NCBI GenBank assembly: GCA_011316305.1
Contig: SAUG01000136.1
Coordinates: 62,001 to 126,000 of the forward strand
DNA: 64,000 nucleotides
Direction of reading: 5' to 3'
Origin: Rusavskia elegans
Lineage: Eukaryota > Ascomycota > Lecanoromycetes > Teloschistales > Teloschistaceae
Below are positions 1 to 10,190 of the stretch, one piece after another (position 1 is the stretch's first letter; every line of letters starts with the position of its first letter). Position numbers and translations under genes: made by a program. Below the pieces are notes generated by a model that did not search any database, had not been told where the DNA came from, and worked only from the letters and a program-made list of their open reading frames with translations.

Positions 1-1880
1 ACTAGAATACCGTCTATCTAATAATATTACGATTTACGGTAAATTACTAGTAGTATAATAACTAGCCGCCGTTATTAAAAAATACTAAAATATATTTACC
101 GATTAGAAAATTATAGTAGATATTCCTAAAAAGAAATAGATACTAATATTTCTAAAAGAAAAAATAAAGTCGGCGCCTTTAAAGATTTATAATCTAAACT
201 ATATAGACTATATTAAATTTAATAAAATCTTTAATAAATTCTATAAATAAAGTAAAATAGAATATTCTAAATAGCTAATACCTTTTATATATTCTATTTT
301 CATAGTATAGAAGACTTTTCTAGATAGTATAAAGAAAGGATAAATAGTAGTTAATATTCGAAGTTTTAACGCTATTACGGAATCGGATAGCTATTTTTTT
401 TTATTATAAACGGATATTATCGCCTTAGTATTAAGGTATTTCTATATTTCTATTATTAATACTATAGAATAGTTTTATTAATTTAGAATCTAACGCCGTA
501 ATCGTTATAAGCTTATTATAGTTTTTTATCGCGGATAGAAATAAGCTTCGGTAGTATTTATAAGATATAAAAGCTTACTATTATATATATAGCGCTAGAC
601 TAATAAACTATTCCGTTTATTTAAAGATTTCGCTAAAATCTATATAGATAATATTATTATCTTTTTATATAGTTTAAAAGAATATTTAGAATATTTAAAT
701 TAAATTTTCGTTTTATTTCGAGAAAAACGAGTTAGTTTTATACCTTCTAAATTATTTATAGAGTATTTTTTAGTTCGCTTGTTTGGATAACGTATTAATA
801 TACTAGGAATAACTACTTTAGAAGATAAAATTAAAGCTATTTTAGAAAAAGCTTTTTCTAAATATCTATAGAATCTGGAAATCTACTTCGAGATAACTAG
901 CTAGCTATATTATATAATCGTAGAATATATATAGCTCGCCGAGCTTCTATAAAAAAGGAAGACTTTATTTATAAAAGGATTCGGATAAAATTTTAAAGGA
1001 TTTAAATATAAATTTTAATTAACGAAATTAAAGTATAATTCTATTCTAGAAGAAAAGGAATTATTTTAAATATTATAAATAGCGTTCGAACTATTAATCT
1101 TCTTCTATTATTTCGATTCTATAAAGAAGCTTTACGTTAATCTAGATATATTAAAGTAATTCGGCTTCGTAGTAATTATCTATTATATTAAAAAAGATTT
1201 CGATAAAGACTTCCTATCTATAAAAATATAGCTAATAATATTTCTAAATAAATATTTTAATAATATTAAATAAAATTATTAGCTTATCGAATTAGAAGTT
1301 ACTAGAGTCGTCTAGATAATAAAAAAGGCTCGCTATTTTATTAATTCCTTTTTAAAACTACTAGTAATTATATATACTAATTACTCGGCAGTAGTTTCGA
1401 TTTTAAAATAGACTTTATTCAAAATAATAAATGCCGATAAACTAAATCTAACACTCGTTTATATATTTATATAATACCTTTCGGCTTTTAATATTAAATT
1501 ATATTATAAAGTAGATAAAACTAATATTATTTCTAATATTTTATTATAACTCGAAACGAAGGTCCTCTATACGCCGGTTAAAAATAAAGAAGTTATCCTA
1601 GACGTACTATATAGAAATACTAAATTTAGTAATAAAAAAAATATTCTATAGTATATTTCGGATACTATTATATCGATATATTATATAACGCTCGTCGAAA
1701 TAGTAAACGAGTTTAAATAACGTATTAAAGAAGGCTACGTTAATAATAAACGATAGACTAAGATTATTATAATATTACGAACCTAGAAACTGAATTTTAA
1801 TACTAAAAATAATAAATATCGTATACCAGATATTAATTTCCGAATATATAACGAACTCTTCTACTATATTCCTAGAAATA
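1..1880 (+). mobile_element. RIP-degraded Ty3/Gypsy pol relic: reverse transcriptase and RNase H part
   Basis: No open frame survives, but conceptual translation of the plus strand still shows Gypsy pol landmarks. Around 620-790 there is a YIDD-like active-site motif (now read as YIDN) followed by a phrase close to IIIF.SLKEHLEHL and then LFREKRVSF.PSK, which is the reverse transcriptase palm. Around 1480-1550 is the IYYKVDKTNI-like phrase that ends the RNase H/connection region in fungal Gypsy elements. The element enters from the left window edge. CA and TG dinucleotides are almost absent while CG persists, the expected result of RIP at CpA sites. The pol order RT, RNase H, integrase continues after the insertion at 1881-3114. 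Stops are spread throughout, so it is dead. Confidence 0.85.
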
Positions 1881-3114
1881 TATCAGCGAATTCTAAAATA
1901 GATTTTCAGATTAGACCGGCTGACAGCTATCTCAATCTAAATAATCTAAAAATCTAAATAATCCAAAAATCTAAAAATTGAATTTTCGATAGATTAAAAC
2001 TCTAATAGTATCTATAGTACGAATATCTATTTAGTAAATAGTCTAAGATAGAATCTATATATAAACTAATAATAAATCTATATAATCTAATTCGAAAATA
2101 AAATCTAATAGTTACCGCTAAAAGCGGAAATAACGGAAATCGAATATCTATTTAATAAACTACGCTAGACCTAATCTAGTTAGATTCTAGTAAAGAAACC
2201 TAATATTTTTAATCTAGATAAAGCTAGCCTAAAGGTATATATAGACGTATACAGGCCTATTAACTAAAAAGGATTTAAATAAATTTATATCAACGAATTC
2301 TAAAATGGATTTTCAGATTAGACCGGCTAACAGCTATTTTAATCTAAATAATCCAAAAATCCAAATAATCTAAAAATCTAAAAAGTAGATTTTCGATAGA
2401 TTAAAGCTCTAATAGTATCTATAGTACGAATATCTACTTAATAAACAGCCTAAAATAGGATCTATATATAAGCTAAAAATAAACCTATATAATCTAACTT
2501 AAAAATAAGATTTAGCGGCCGCCGCTAAAAGCGGGAATAACGAAAGTCGAATATCTATTTAATAAACTACGCTAGACCTAATCTAATTAGATTTTAGTAA
2601 AGAAATCTAATATTTTCGATCTAGATAAAGCTAGCCTAGCGGTATATATAGGCGTATATAGACCTATTAACTAAAAAGGACTTAAACGAATTTAAAATCG
2701 AATTTCTAAATCTTTTTAGCCGGTTTTAGCCGTTTTAGTCGCTTAGCCGTTTTAGCCGTCTTAGCCGCGCAGCTAAATAGCTTCGGGTATACCCGAAACC
2801 GGCTAATAAGCCGCTTATAAACCGCTTTCAGCTATACCGGCTAAGAATCGGCTAAGACGGCTAAAATAGCTGAAACCGGCTTTAAGCCGGTTTTGGAAAA
2901 TGCTGATATAAAAGCGAATTTCTAAATCTTTTTAGCCGATTTTAGCCGTCTTAGCCGTTTAGCCGTCTTAGCCGCGCAGCTACGTAGCTTCGGGTATACC
3001 CGAAACCGGCTAATAAGCCGTTTATAAACCGCTCTTAACTATACCGGCTAAAAACCGACTAAAACGGCTAAGATAGCTAAAACCGGCTAAATATCGTTTT
3101 AGAAAATGCTGATA
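1881..3114. mobile_element. Foldback/MITE-like element copy A, interrupted by copy B
   Basis: The element starts TATCAGCG and ends GCTGATA, with TA on both sides (1879-1880 and 3115-3116). It splits the Gypsy relic between RNase H and integrase. Without copy B (2288-2908) it is about 610 bp. The left part has runs of AATCYAAAA-type repeats. The right part is built from short TTAGCCG units facing GGCTAA units around the palindrome TTCGGGTATACCCGAA, so it should fold strongly. No protein is encoded. Ends and TA duplication recall Tc1/mariner-like or foldback MITEs; the family itself is not one I recognise. Confidence 0.75.
2288..2908. mobile_element. Foldback/MITE-like element copy B, nested inside copy A
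   Basis: This copy begins TATCAACG (the AG of TATCAGCG changed in a RIP-like way) and ends GCTGATA, flanked by TA at 2286-2287 and 2909-2910. Its interior repeats the order seen in copy A: the RATTTTCAGATTAGACCGG block near the left end, then the AAAGCGGGAATAACG block, then the TTAGCCG-rich foldback with TTCGGGTATACCCGAA. Removing it restores a continuous copy A that lines up with the uninterrupted copy C at 5009-5566, which shows the insertion directly. Confidence 0.75.
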
Positions 3115-3116
3115 TA

Positions 3117-4675
3117 GCCGAAATTAACTCTGTATTCCGGATAAGCTCGCAGGCAAAGTTATCAGCGAAGTTTATAACCGGTATTATTAAAGATATTATC
3201 GTATATACGAAGAATTCTATCTATCGATCTTTATTTATAATATATATAAAGAGATTAAAAAATATATAAAATACTGCTAGTAATATTAGTTAAATTAAAT
3301 AAAATAGTATAGGCTCTATAATTTCTTTAATTTAATTCCTCCGAAGGTACCGTTTTATATAATTACGATAGACTTCGTACTCGCGTTATCTATAAAGTTT
3401 TTAAATAAAGATTATATACTTACGATTATATATAAATATACTAAAAAGATTTTACTAATTTCTAGCTAGATTTTTTATTCCGTAGTTAATTAGGCGAACC
3501 TCGTTATTACGGCTTTATTCGAATATAACTAGAAATTTCTATTAGCTATTATTAGTAATAGAAATCGTAAATTTATATTATCTTTCTAATATTAAATCTT
3601 TTAGAAGCTAGAAATAAAAATTCTAGTATCTATAATATATTACTTTTAAACCGATAGATAATCGGAATAAACTAATTAGATAGTAAAAATTAATTTCTAC
3701 TTCTAGTTTATAGAATATCCGGATAAAAATTAAACTAAAGCTATTTTATTTTTATAGTTCGCGTTTAATAATATAACTAGTTTCGTTACTAGTATAGCCC
3801 CTAATAAATTAGTACTAGACTTTCGACCTAAAGATATAGTTAGTACTTTATCGGACCTACCGCTAGAAGATATAGAATATCTAAAACCTATTAAACGCGT
3901 AGAAGTAGAAAATATAATAGCTTTTAGTACCGCTTTTTCTAAAATCCGGTATAATAACCTATATAAAGCTAGATCTTTTAAACTAGATAATAAAGTTTTT
4001 CTAAAGCTTTATTACAGAAATACGCTGCTAGATTTTATTAATCGAAAGCTTTTATATTAACGAACTAGTCCGTTTAAAGTAATTCGTAAAATCGAGTATC
4101 TTGTATATAAATTAGAACTTTTTACTACTATAAAAATCTATTCTATTATTTCTATAGCCTAATTAAAACTAGCGCCTATTAGCGATAATTCTTTTAATCG
4201 GCTTCCGGTTAATAATAAGTCTTTTACCGTCGAAATAGAATTTCCGGAAGAAGATCCTAATTAGTTCGAGATAAAATAAATCGCAGATCGGCGAAAGATA
4301 CGCTAGCGCTTCTAGTATCTAGTTAAATAGAAAGGCTATAGGCCGTAATATAATAGCTAGTATAGATTATAAAACTTAATATACTATATAGTTTTTATTA
4401 ATAAATATAACGAACGTTTTTTCCTTTTATCTAGATTTCGTTATTAGTAATAATTTAATTATATCCTAGTAGTATTATAGTAACCGGAGCTTTAAATATC
4501 CGCGTCGCTAGTAGACCCTTTATACTATTCCGGACTAAAATTAAAACGTTTATAAATTATCGTATCTCGCTAGCGCTTTATACATTCGATCTAATATAAT
4601 TATATTTCTTTTTATATTCGGCAAGATATTTATTACTATTATCTATTAGATTCTAATTCGAAAATTCTATTACTA
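3117..4675 (+). mobile_element. RIP-degraded Ty3/Gypsy relic: integrase part
   Basis: Conceptual translation near 3340-3440 reads close to PKVPFYIITIDFVLALS and then DYILTIIYKYTKK. This is the diagnostic integrase core of fungal Gypsy elements (IDFI.ALP followed by LTVTDK.TK). It continues the plus-strand pol order from 1-1880 and resumes directly after foldback copy A. Later text around 3900-4250 resembles the GPR-type C-terminal region of these polyproteins, with less certainty. All frames carry stops and the sequence shows the same CpA loss. I could not assign LTRs with confidence; one end lies outside the window. Confidence 0.8.
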
Positions 4676-4807
4676 GGCGCTATAGTATAGTAGTAGTATA
4701 TTCCGCCTCTATTTAAGCGATAAAGAAATTAATTCGGCCGCCCTATTAGCCGCTTTTTATTATTTAAGAATTTTAGTATAGCCCGGATTCGATTCCTAGT
4801 AGCGCTA
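4676..4807 (+). pseudogene. tRNA-like relic with acceptor stem, B-box-like site and T-tract
   Basis: The 5' heptamer GGCGCTA can pair over all seven positions (one G-T) with TAGCGCT at the 3' end. Between them lie a D-arm-like TAGTATAGTAGTAGTATA and a T-loop/B-box-like GGATTCGATTCC. A run of nine T follows, as at a Pol III terminator. At about 131 nt it is too long for a plain tRNA and carries extra AT-rich sequence in the middle. It could be an intron-containing tRNA damaged by RIP, or the head of a tRNA-derived repeat. Function is unlikely. Confidence 0.4.
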
Positions 4808-5008
4808 TTTTTTTTTAACCTTTTAACGCCTTTATTTTTAACGTTTTTAAAGTTTTTAAACGTTTAATACGAGCGTATCGAAGGCGATACTATTTTTTCG
4901 TTTTATAGTATTTATTATAAACTATTTAAACTGCCTAGAATTTATATAAAACTTAGTAGATATAGAGGTACTGGCTAATAGTATCGGCTGACTAATACGC
5001 TGACTAAG

Positions 5009-5566
5009 TATCAGCGAATTCTAAAATGGATTTTCAGATTAGACCGGCTGACAGCTATCTTAATCCAAATAATCCAAAAATCCAAATAATCTAAAAATCC
5101 AAAAAATAGATTTTCGATAGATTAGAGTTCTAATAGTATCTATAGTACGAATATCTACTTAGTAAGCAGCCTAAAATAGAATCTATATATAAGCTAAAAA
5201 TAAACCTATATAACCTAACTCGAAAATAAGGTTTAGCGGCCGCCGCTAAAAGCGGGAACAACGGAAGTCGAATATCTATTTAATAAACCACGCTAGACCT
5301 AATCTAGTTAGATTCTAGTAAGGAAACCTAATATTTTCGATCTAGACGAAGCTAGTCTAGCGATATATATAGGCGTATATAGGCCTACTAACTACTAAAA
5401 GGACTTAAACGAGTTTAAAATCGAATCTCTAAATCTTCTTAGCCGTCTCAGCCGTCTCAGCCGCGCAGCCACGCAGCTTCGGGTATACTCGAGACCGGCT
5501 AAAAACCGGCTGAGACGGCTAAGACGGCTAAGACCGGCTTCAAGCCGGTTTTGGGAAATGCTGATG
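5009..5566. mobile_element. Foldback/MITE-like element copy C, uninterrupted
   Basis: This copy starts TATCAGCGAATTCTAAAA and ends TTTGGGAAATGCTGATG. The two ends form an imperfect inverted repeat of about 17 bp. Its internal order is the same as copies A and B, with the foldback part (TTAGCCG/GGCTAA units around a TTCGGGTATACTCGAG core) at 5430-5550. It keeps more CA and TG than its surroundings, so it is younger or was less affected by RIP. It is non-coding. The TA duplication seen for A and B is not clear on its right side. Confidence 0.75.
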
Positions 5567-6553
5567 TTGGCCCTACGGGATTTATTGCCTAATTAGGCCT
5601 AGCGCTCAGCCTTATTCGCTTGTTTATAGATAAACTTTCCATCTATATAGAAATATCAAGCTATTATTATTATTTTAAATCGATTTATAATAATAATATA
5701 ACGTATCCTTCTACCGATAATTTAACGTAGAAATTTTTATAGATAAGTATATTTTATAGTTATTACTTTTTTTTCTTTTACTAGTAATATAAATTCTATA
5801 ATACTTTTCGTAAATATTATAATTTACTAAAATCTTTTATATACGTATATATTTTCATAATAGCTATACTATAGTTAAACCAGATAGTAGTACCTTTCTA
5901 TATCTATAATACTATATCTATTCGCGCGGTCGTCGACTATTTTATTATAGCTAGAATAACTCTATTCCGACTTCGATAAAGATTTCTTTTTTATCGCTTT
6001 TAAAACGTACTATCCGACTTCTCTATCTCCCTTTAACCTAATCGATCGGGTAAAGTTTCTAGCTATAGTAACTAGTATATTAGTAGGCGATTCTATAGCT
6101 AGTAACCTTTTTAAAACTATACGGGCTAAAGAGTACTTTAATAGTTTAGCGGAATATTTAGATACAGGTTATATAATAAATATAGCCGAGGTAACTAACG
6201 TAAATAATTACTTCGTAGTATAGTAGATAGATATAGCGGAAATATTAGAAGCTGATAATTATATATAACGTTAAAAAAGGATTAGTAAACCGAAAACTAC
6301 GAGTAACGGAATTATATTTATATAGTAGAAAATTCGTAATCGAATGAAAAAGAAAATAGTTAAATAGAAGTAATTAACTACGTTATAAACTTTATCTAAC
6401 GAATATATCTTTAGCTATAAAAATTTCTTTATACGTAAAATATAATGATCGTTGTCGTATATAACGTTGATAGAATATATATATATATATATATATAAAA
6501 ACTCAATATAACTTTAGATAGGAACCTTCTAGAAAGAAATTATATCCCAGATA
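5567..6553. other. AT-rich, RIP-like sequence with no recognisable gene
   Basis: A short less-mutated stretch (5567-5640) is followed by heavily CpA-depleted DNA. Nothing can be translated for more than a few dozen residues. Around 6060-6300 a weak protein-like pattern is visible on the plus strand, perhaps from a DNA transposase, but too worn to name. This block ends at an AT dinucleotide run and then passes abruptly into normal-composition DNA near 6540. Confidence 0.6.
6475..6497. repeat. (AT)n microsatellite
   Basis: A simple alternating AT run at the edge of the RIP block, immediately before sequence of normal composition. Confidence 0.9.
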
Positions 6554-7113
6554 TTGTATTTAGACAGTTATAGTTTTGAAATCAGCATCTGCGTTGTTCC
6601 CTCGCTATCCTCCGCACCAAGAATCGGAAATTATTGTCATTCGCGAATTGATCACAGCAAGCAGGTCGCCATGGTCTACTACGCGTCTACATTACCCTCG
6701 AACTCTCATCTAGAGCATTGTTCCGACTTTTTTAGAAGACTTGAAACGCATTGGTCGATGCCTGCAAGTCGATAAGTGCCTCACTCGCTCGTCGTATGAT
6801 GTGGCATTCTGATCAACGCTCGATGTTCCCGAACATGTCTTTTGAATGTCACTTTCCATCAAGAGGCAGCCTTTTGAGGCAATCGAGCCGCATCACTGAG
6901 TAAGTCTGTCGTAAGTACTGAAAACCCAGCCCCCGTTTGAGAAAACGGTCCAACATGGCCTATGGTCACGCGGTCATCCTGCGCAGTGCTGTACTGTACT
7001 AGCGGAGCTTCACTCACTGAAAATTGGAGAAACACCATCATCGAAGTCAAGATGTGAAAGGATGCATTTACTATTTACATGGTAAATCAAGACAAAGTCA
7101 CTCCGGGATGTTG
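6554..7113. other. No supported gene
   Basis: Normal base composition, but only short open frames without recognisable features, codon pattern or splice context. It probably holds the 3' flank of the minus-strand gene that ends at 7114. Confidence 0.5.
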
Positions 7114-8241
7114 CTAGATCAGCTCTGACAAACGAGGTCCAGCTACCGACAACATCAAATCCTCCTCCCACGTATGCTCTTTCAATGCTGCTCGTATATG
7201 CTGGAGCTGATCTTGATACTGGGCTTGAAACGCCTTGCCCTCTGTGTCAAACAGGCGCGAATCAGTAAACCAGCTACTCATGTTCGTCAGTGCTCTTCGG
7301 AGAGGCCATCGGATACATCTTTGCAAACCTTTCTGTCGTGCTTCCTCTCTTAAACTACACCAGTCGCTCTGGTCCTTGCTAAGTGGTTCCACTGGGTTAG
7401 AAGACTGGACTGTAGCCACGAGATCTCGAAGGATAGGCTGTATTTCAGCAATGACTGGTGACTTGCACTTGTGCACAAACCGGAGACGTCGGGCTCGAAG
7501 CCTCCGAAGGGGTGCGAGGTGTCGTTCGAGGCGCTCTGTGGGGAAGCATCGCTCCCAGTCTCTGCCTGCTCTCAGTGGTCGAAGCCAAGAAAGATCTTCT
7601 CTTGAGCACTCACAGGGTAGATAAACGACGACATTCTTAAGTCGTCGACCATGAGACGCCAGATCGTTGCAGAACACAGCAGTATTTTTGGCGTCGTGAT
7701 CATCGCACCCAATAGTGTAGTCGAGATACTCATCTGGCATAATTATCTCGAGATTCTGAATCGTCCACAGAAGCTCAAATGGAGATGAGTGGCGCAGTGG
7801 TACTTCATCGTCTGCCACAGTTGTGACAGGGGCATCGACTGTCCTCCAGGTGATAAAATTTCGGTAGTAGCGCTCCTCTGAAAGAATTCTGGACGCCTCG
7901 AAGTTCAACTGTTTATTTGTAAGCAGGAAGTTCGCGGCGTCATTGCGTCTAGATGCCTTTGCTTCTTTTACTTCTTCATACTCTGAAAACCAGTGGAAGT
8001 CCTTCCTCATTTTGTTTTCGTCTTCATGTGAGAGCACGATCTCGCGGTAGATCATGTTGCGCAACTCCAGCGGGAGATCCAATATTGGGAAAGGCATATC
8101 CGCTGCTCGAGGTTTGCAGAGGCCTTGCAGAGAGCAGAGGTTGATCCAGGGTAGATGGTACTCACAAAACCACGTCTCCAACGAGGTACTTATCGACCAG
8201 GCTGTGATAAGGGCCATTATATTCGTTATTGACCGAGGCAT
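7114..8241 (-). CDS. 2EXR/F-box-like hypothetical protein
   Basis: A 375-residue protein if read without introns. Its key feature is PFPILDLPLELRNMIYREI at about residues 50-69. This is the hallmark opening of a large fungal family of F-box-like (2EXR-type) proteins that appear in many copies in Pezizomycotina; their role is poorly known and substrate-adaptor function is only inferred. The family motif normally lies near the N-terminus. That suggests either a start at Met49 (position 8097) or a first intron: GTGAGT lies on the minus strand at about 8165 with possible AG acceptors just before Met49. The rest is charged, with a Trp/Arg-rich tail. Its neighbour is the RIP block to the left. Confidence 0.6.
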   Translation of the reverse strand: MPRSITNIMALITAWSISTSLETWFCEYHLPWINLCSLQGLCKPRAADMPFPILDLPLELRNMIYREIVLSHEDENKMRKDFHWFSEYEEVKEAKASRRNDAANFLLTNKQLNFEASRILSEERYYRNFITWRTVDAPVTTVADDEVPLRHSSPFELLWTIQNLEIIMPDEYLDYTIGCDDHDAKNTAVFCNDLASHGRRLKNVVVYLPCECSREDLSWLRPLRAGRDWERCFPTERLERHLAPLRRLRARRLRFVHKCKSPVIAEIQPILRDLVATVQSSNPVEPLSKDQSDWCSLREEARQKGLQRCIRWPLRRALTNMSSWFTDSRLFDTEGKAFQAQYQDQLQHIRAALKEHTWEEDLMLSVAGPRLSELI

Positions 8242-8685
8242 GAGACTTCTTTGTTAGGAGAGAATGAAAACTTCTTCCTGATGCCGTTCTCGATCTTCAT
8301 CCAATCGTTCGAAGCCCTCAGTACGATGACCCTAAGAAGAATACTACCAACTCATTGCTGGCGGAATCCGAATCAGTACGCTACGTCTCAGCCCTTGTGT
8401 ATGCTTGTCTGGCGAGTATAAAGAAAACGTACAATGTGATTGAGGTTCCTAACAATTGCTTTCATCTTTTTCATTGTCCGTATAAAGAATTCGAACTTCG
8501 ACTTCATAGCCGCTTTATCCACCAGAGTCTCATTGAGCAGAGCCTCATGCATATAATCCAGATCAAGTCACCCACAAGTCTTTACACCATCCGCTTATTC
8601 CATTTCAAAACACATTACCAGATCCAGCTCTACTCAACGTAAATAATCAGAAGCGTTACGAAGTTCACAGCTACGACCAATAGCC

Positions 8686-9639
8686 ATGTTCAAGATCCTC
8701 GGGTATGAGCACGGGATGCAGAAGGGAAATGGGAAGTCGAAGAGTGGATGGACGAGAAAAAGACCGGGTCAAAAATCAGGCTCAGATGATTATCAAGCTC
8801 CATTGCGTAAAGGTTCGGTTAGGGCATCACAGCGTGATCAGCCACCGCCTGGCTACTTCCCGCAAGAGGATGTCCGCTTTTTTGATCATCCTGGCCAACT
8901 CCAGCAGCAACAGGACCCCCGGTTTGATGGTCATCCTGCCCAATTCCAGCAACAGGACGCTCGCTTTAGTAATCATCCTTCCCGACTTCAGCAACAGGAC
9001 CCTCGCTTTATCGATCAAGCTGTCCAGCTTCAGCGACTAGACCCACGGTTTGATGATCATCCTGCCCAGTTCCAGCAACAGGACGCTCGCTTCAGCAATC
9101 ATCCTTCGCGACTCCAGCAACAGGATCCCTACAATCTCGATCAAGCTGCGCCGATCCGGAAATCCAGCGCCCGTCCAAGTCGCCGACAAACCGTACATTA
9201 CCAACCAGACGACCGCGAAAGAGGTATGCATCCCGACGACCCGGTCAGTGAAGCTGATCTCCGTCGCAGCGCAAATCATGCCAGTGAGTTTGGCGCTCCT
9301 ATCCAAGCCATGGGGCCACCTCAAGACCCCCATCAAGGCCGCTCAGTTCACTACTCAAACCGTCGATCCGAACAGCCAATCCAGGGGTCCGAGCGCGGAA
9401 GCCAGCGTCTTGCTCCTATCTACGAAGGTTGGGAACGGCATTCTCGTGACGTCTTTGCAGGCTCTCATCGTGATGGTGCGTACCGCCCGTCACGGGCGGA
9501 TCAAGGTGGAAGACAGTATACTGTTCATAATGACTTCGCGAAGGCACCTAGTCATACTGGGTCGGCGAGGACTGGAGGTGCGAAGCAGAAGGCGGTGTTG
9601 TATGGGGCGAAGAAGGAGGTCACGCTTGCTGACTTTTAG
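8686..9639 (+). CDS. Gln-rich, low-complexity repeat protein
   Basis: A 317-residue single-exon protein starting at ATG 8686. No known domain is visible. Residues about 60-145 consist of near-identical units of the form DPRFDDHPAQFQQQDARF and SNHPSRLQQQ. Two longer modules repeat almost exactly at the DNA level (about 8920-9000 and 9040-9125), so the array grew by recent duplication. The N-terminus is Lys/Gly/Ser rich and the remainder is Arg/Ser/Gln rich and predicted disordered by composition. The protein ends KKEVTLADF. The coherent start, clean stop and repeat-preserved frame argue that it is real; a role in condensates or adhesion would be guesswork. Confidence 0.6.
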   Translation: MFKILGYEHGMQKGNGKSKSGWTRKRPGQKSGSDDYQAPLRKGSVRASQRDQPPPGYFPQEDVRFFDHPGQLQQQQDPRFDGHPAQFQQQDARFSNHPSRLQQQDPRFIDQAVQLQRLDPRFDDHPAQFQQQDARFSNHPSRLQQQDPYNLDQAAPIRKSSARPSRRQTVHYQPDDRERGMHPDDPVSEADLRRSANHASEFGAPIQAMGPPQDPHQGRSVHYSNRRSEQPIQGSERGSQRLAPIYEGWERHSRDVFAGSHRDGAYRPSRADQGGRQYTVHNDFAKAPSHTGSARTGGAKQKAVLYGAKKEVTLADF

Positions 9640-10190
9640 GTGAGTCTATGTGCTGTAATATAGTTGTATTAGATGTGTATTGGTAGGATGTAAAAAGTGA
9701 GTCACATTGCTGTAGGTTCCTTTACCGGTTTTAGCCTGCTGAAAGCTTTTTTTATACAACAGTATCCTCTTAGCTTCTATCAACCAGATTGGTCGATCAC
9801 AACATTGATTCTTAATATCAAAATTCCTCTTTCAAAGCCTTTCTGTTCATACTTATTGAGTAGTGCGTAATTGAAATAATGAAACTCATTACTCTAGTAG
9901 GACCAGGCACATACGGATTGTTATTCATATCGTGATATCCCAGATCTACGTCATCAGACGACTCCTAAACGTTTATTCATTGACTTCAATACTTCTTTAC
10001 GTAAAATGCTGACCAGTTCAACCCGACATTATGACCTATAAATACCCATCTTCTTCCATTCCACATATATCTCCTTAAATTCTAAAAACTGCGAACACAA
10101 CCTACAGCCTCGAAATACAAACACAAACTCTCAAGCTTTCCCTCACCCATAAATAACCCATACCACCCACACCATCAAGAATCAAGGATA
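9640..10190. other. Intergenic region upstream of the Gly-rich gene
   Basis: No gene is visible. It contains CT- and ACA-rich leader sequence just before the ATG at 10191, typical of fungal 5' untranslated regions, and the shared 19-bp element at 9948-9966 listed separately. Confidence 0.6.
9948..9966 (+). promoter_or_regulatory. CRE-like element shared by two paralogues
   Basis: ACGTCATCAGACGACTCCT lies 243 bp before the ATG at 10191. An almost identical element (GCGTCATCAGAAAACTCCT) lies 234 bp before the ATG of the paralogue at 11568. The core ACGTCA resembles a bZIP/CREB-type site. Conservation in otherwise diverged upstream DNA suggests co-regulation. Confidence 0.45.

Noticed and set aside
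2700..3114. TTAGCCG repeats considered as a CRISPR-like array or telomere-type repeat
   Set aside because: The units have no regular spacers and face inverted units around a palindrome; this is a foldback arm of a transposable element in a fungal genome.
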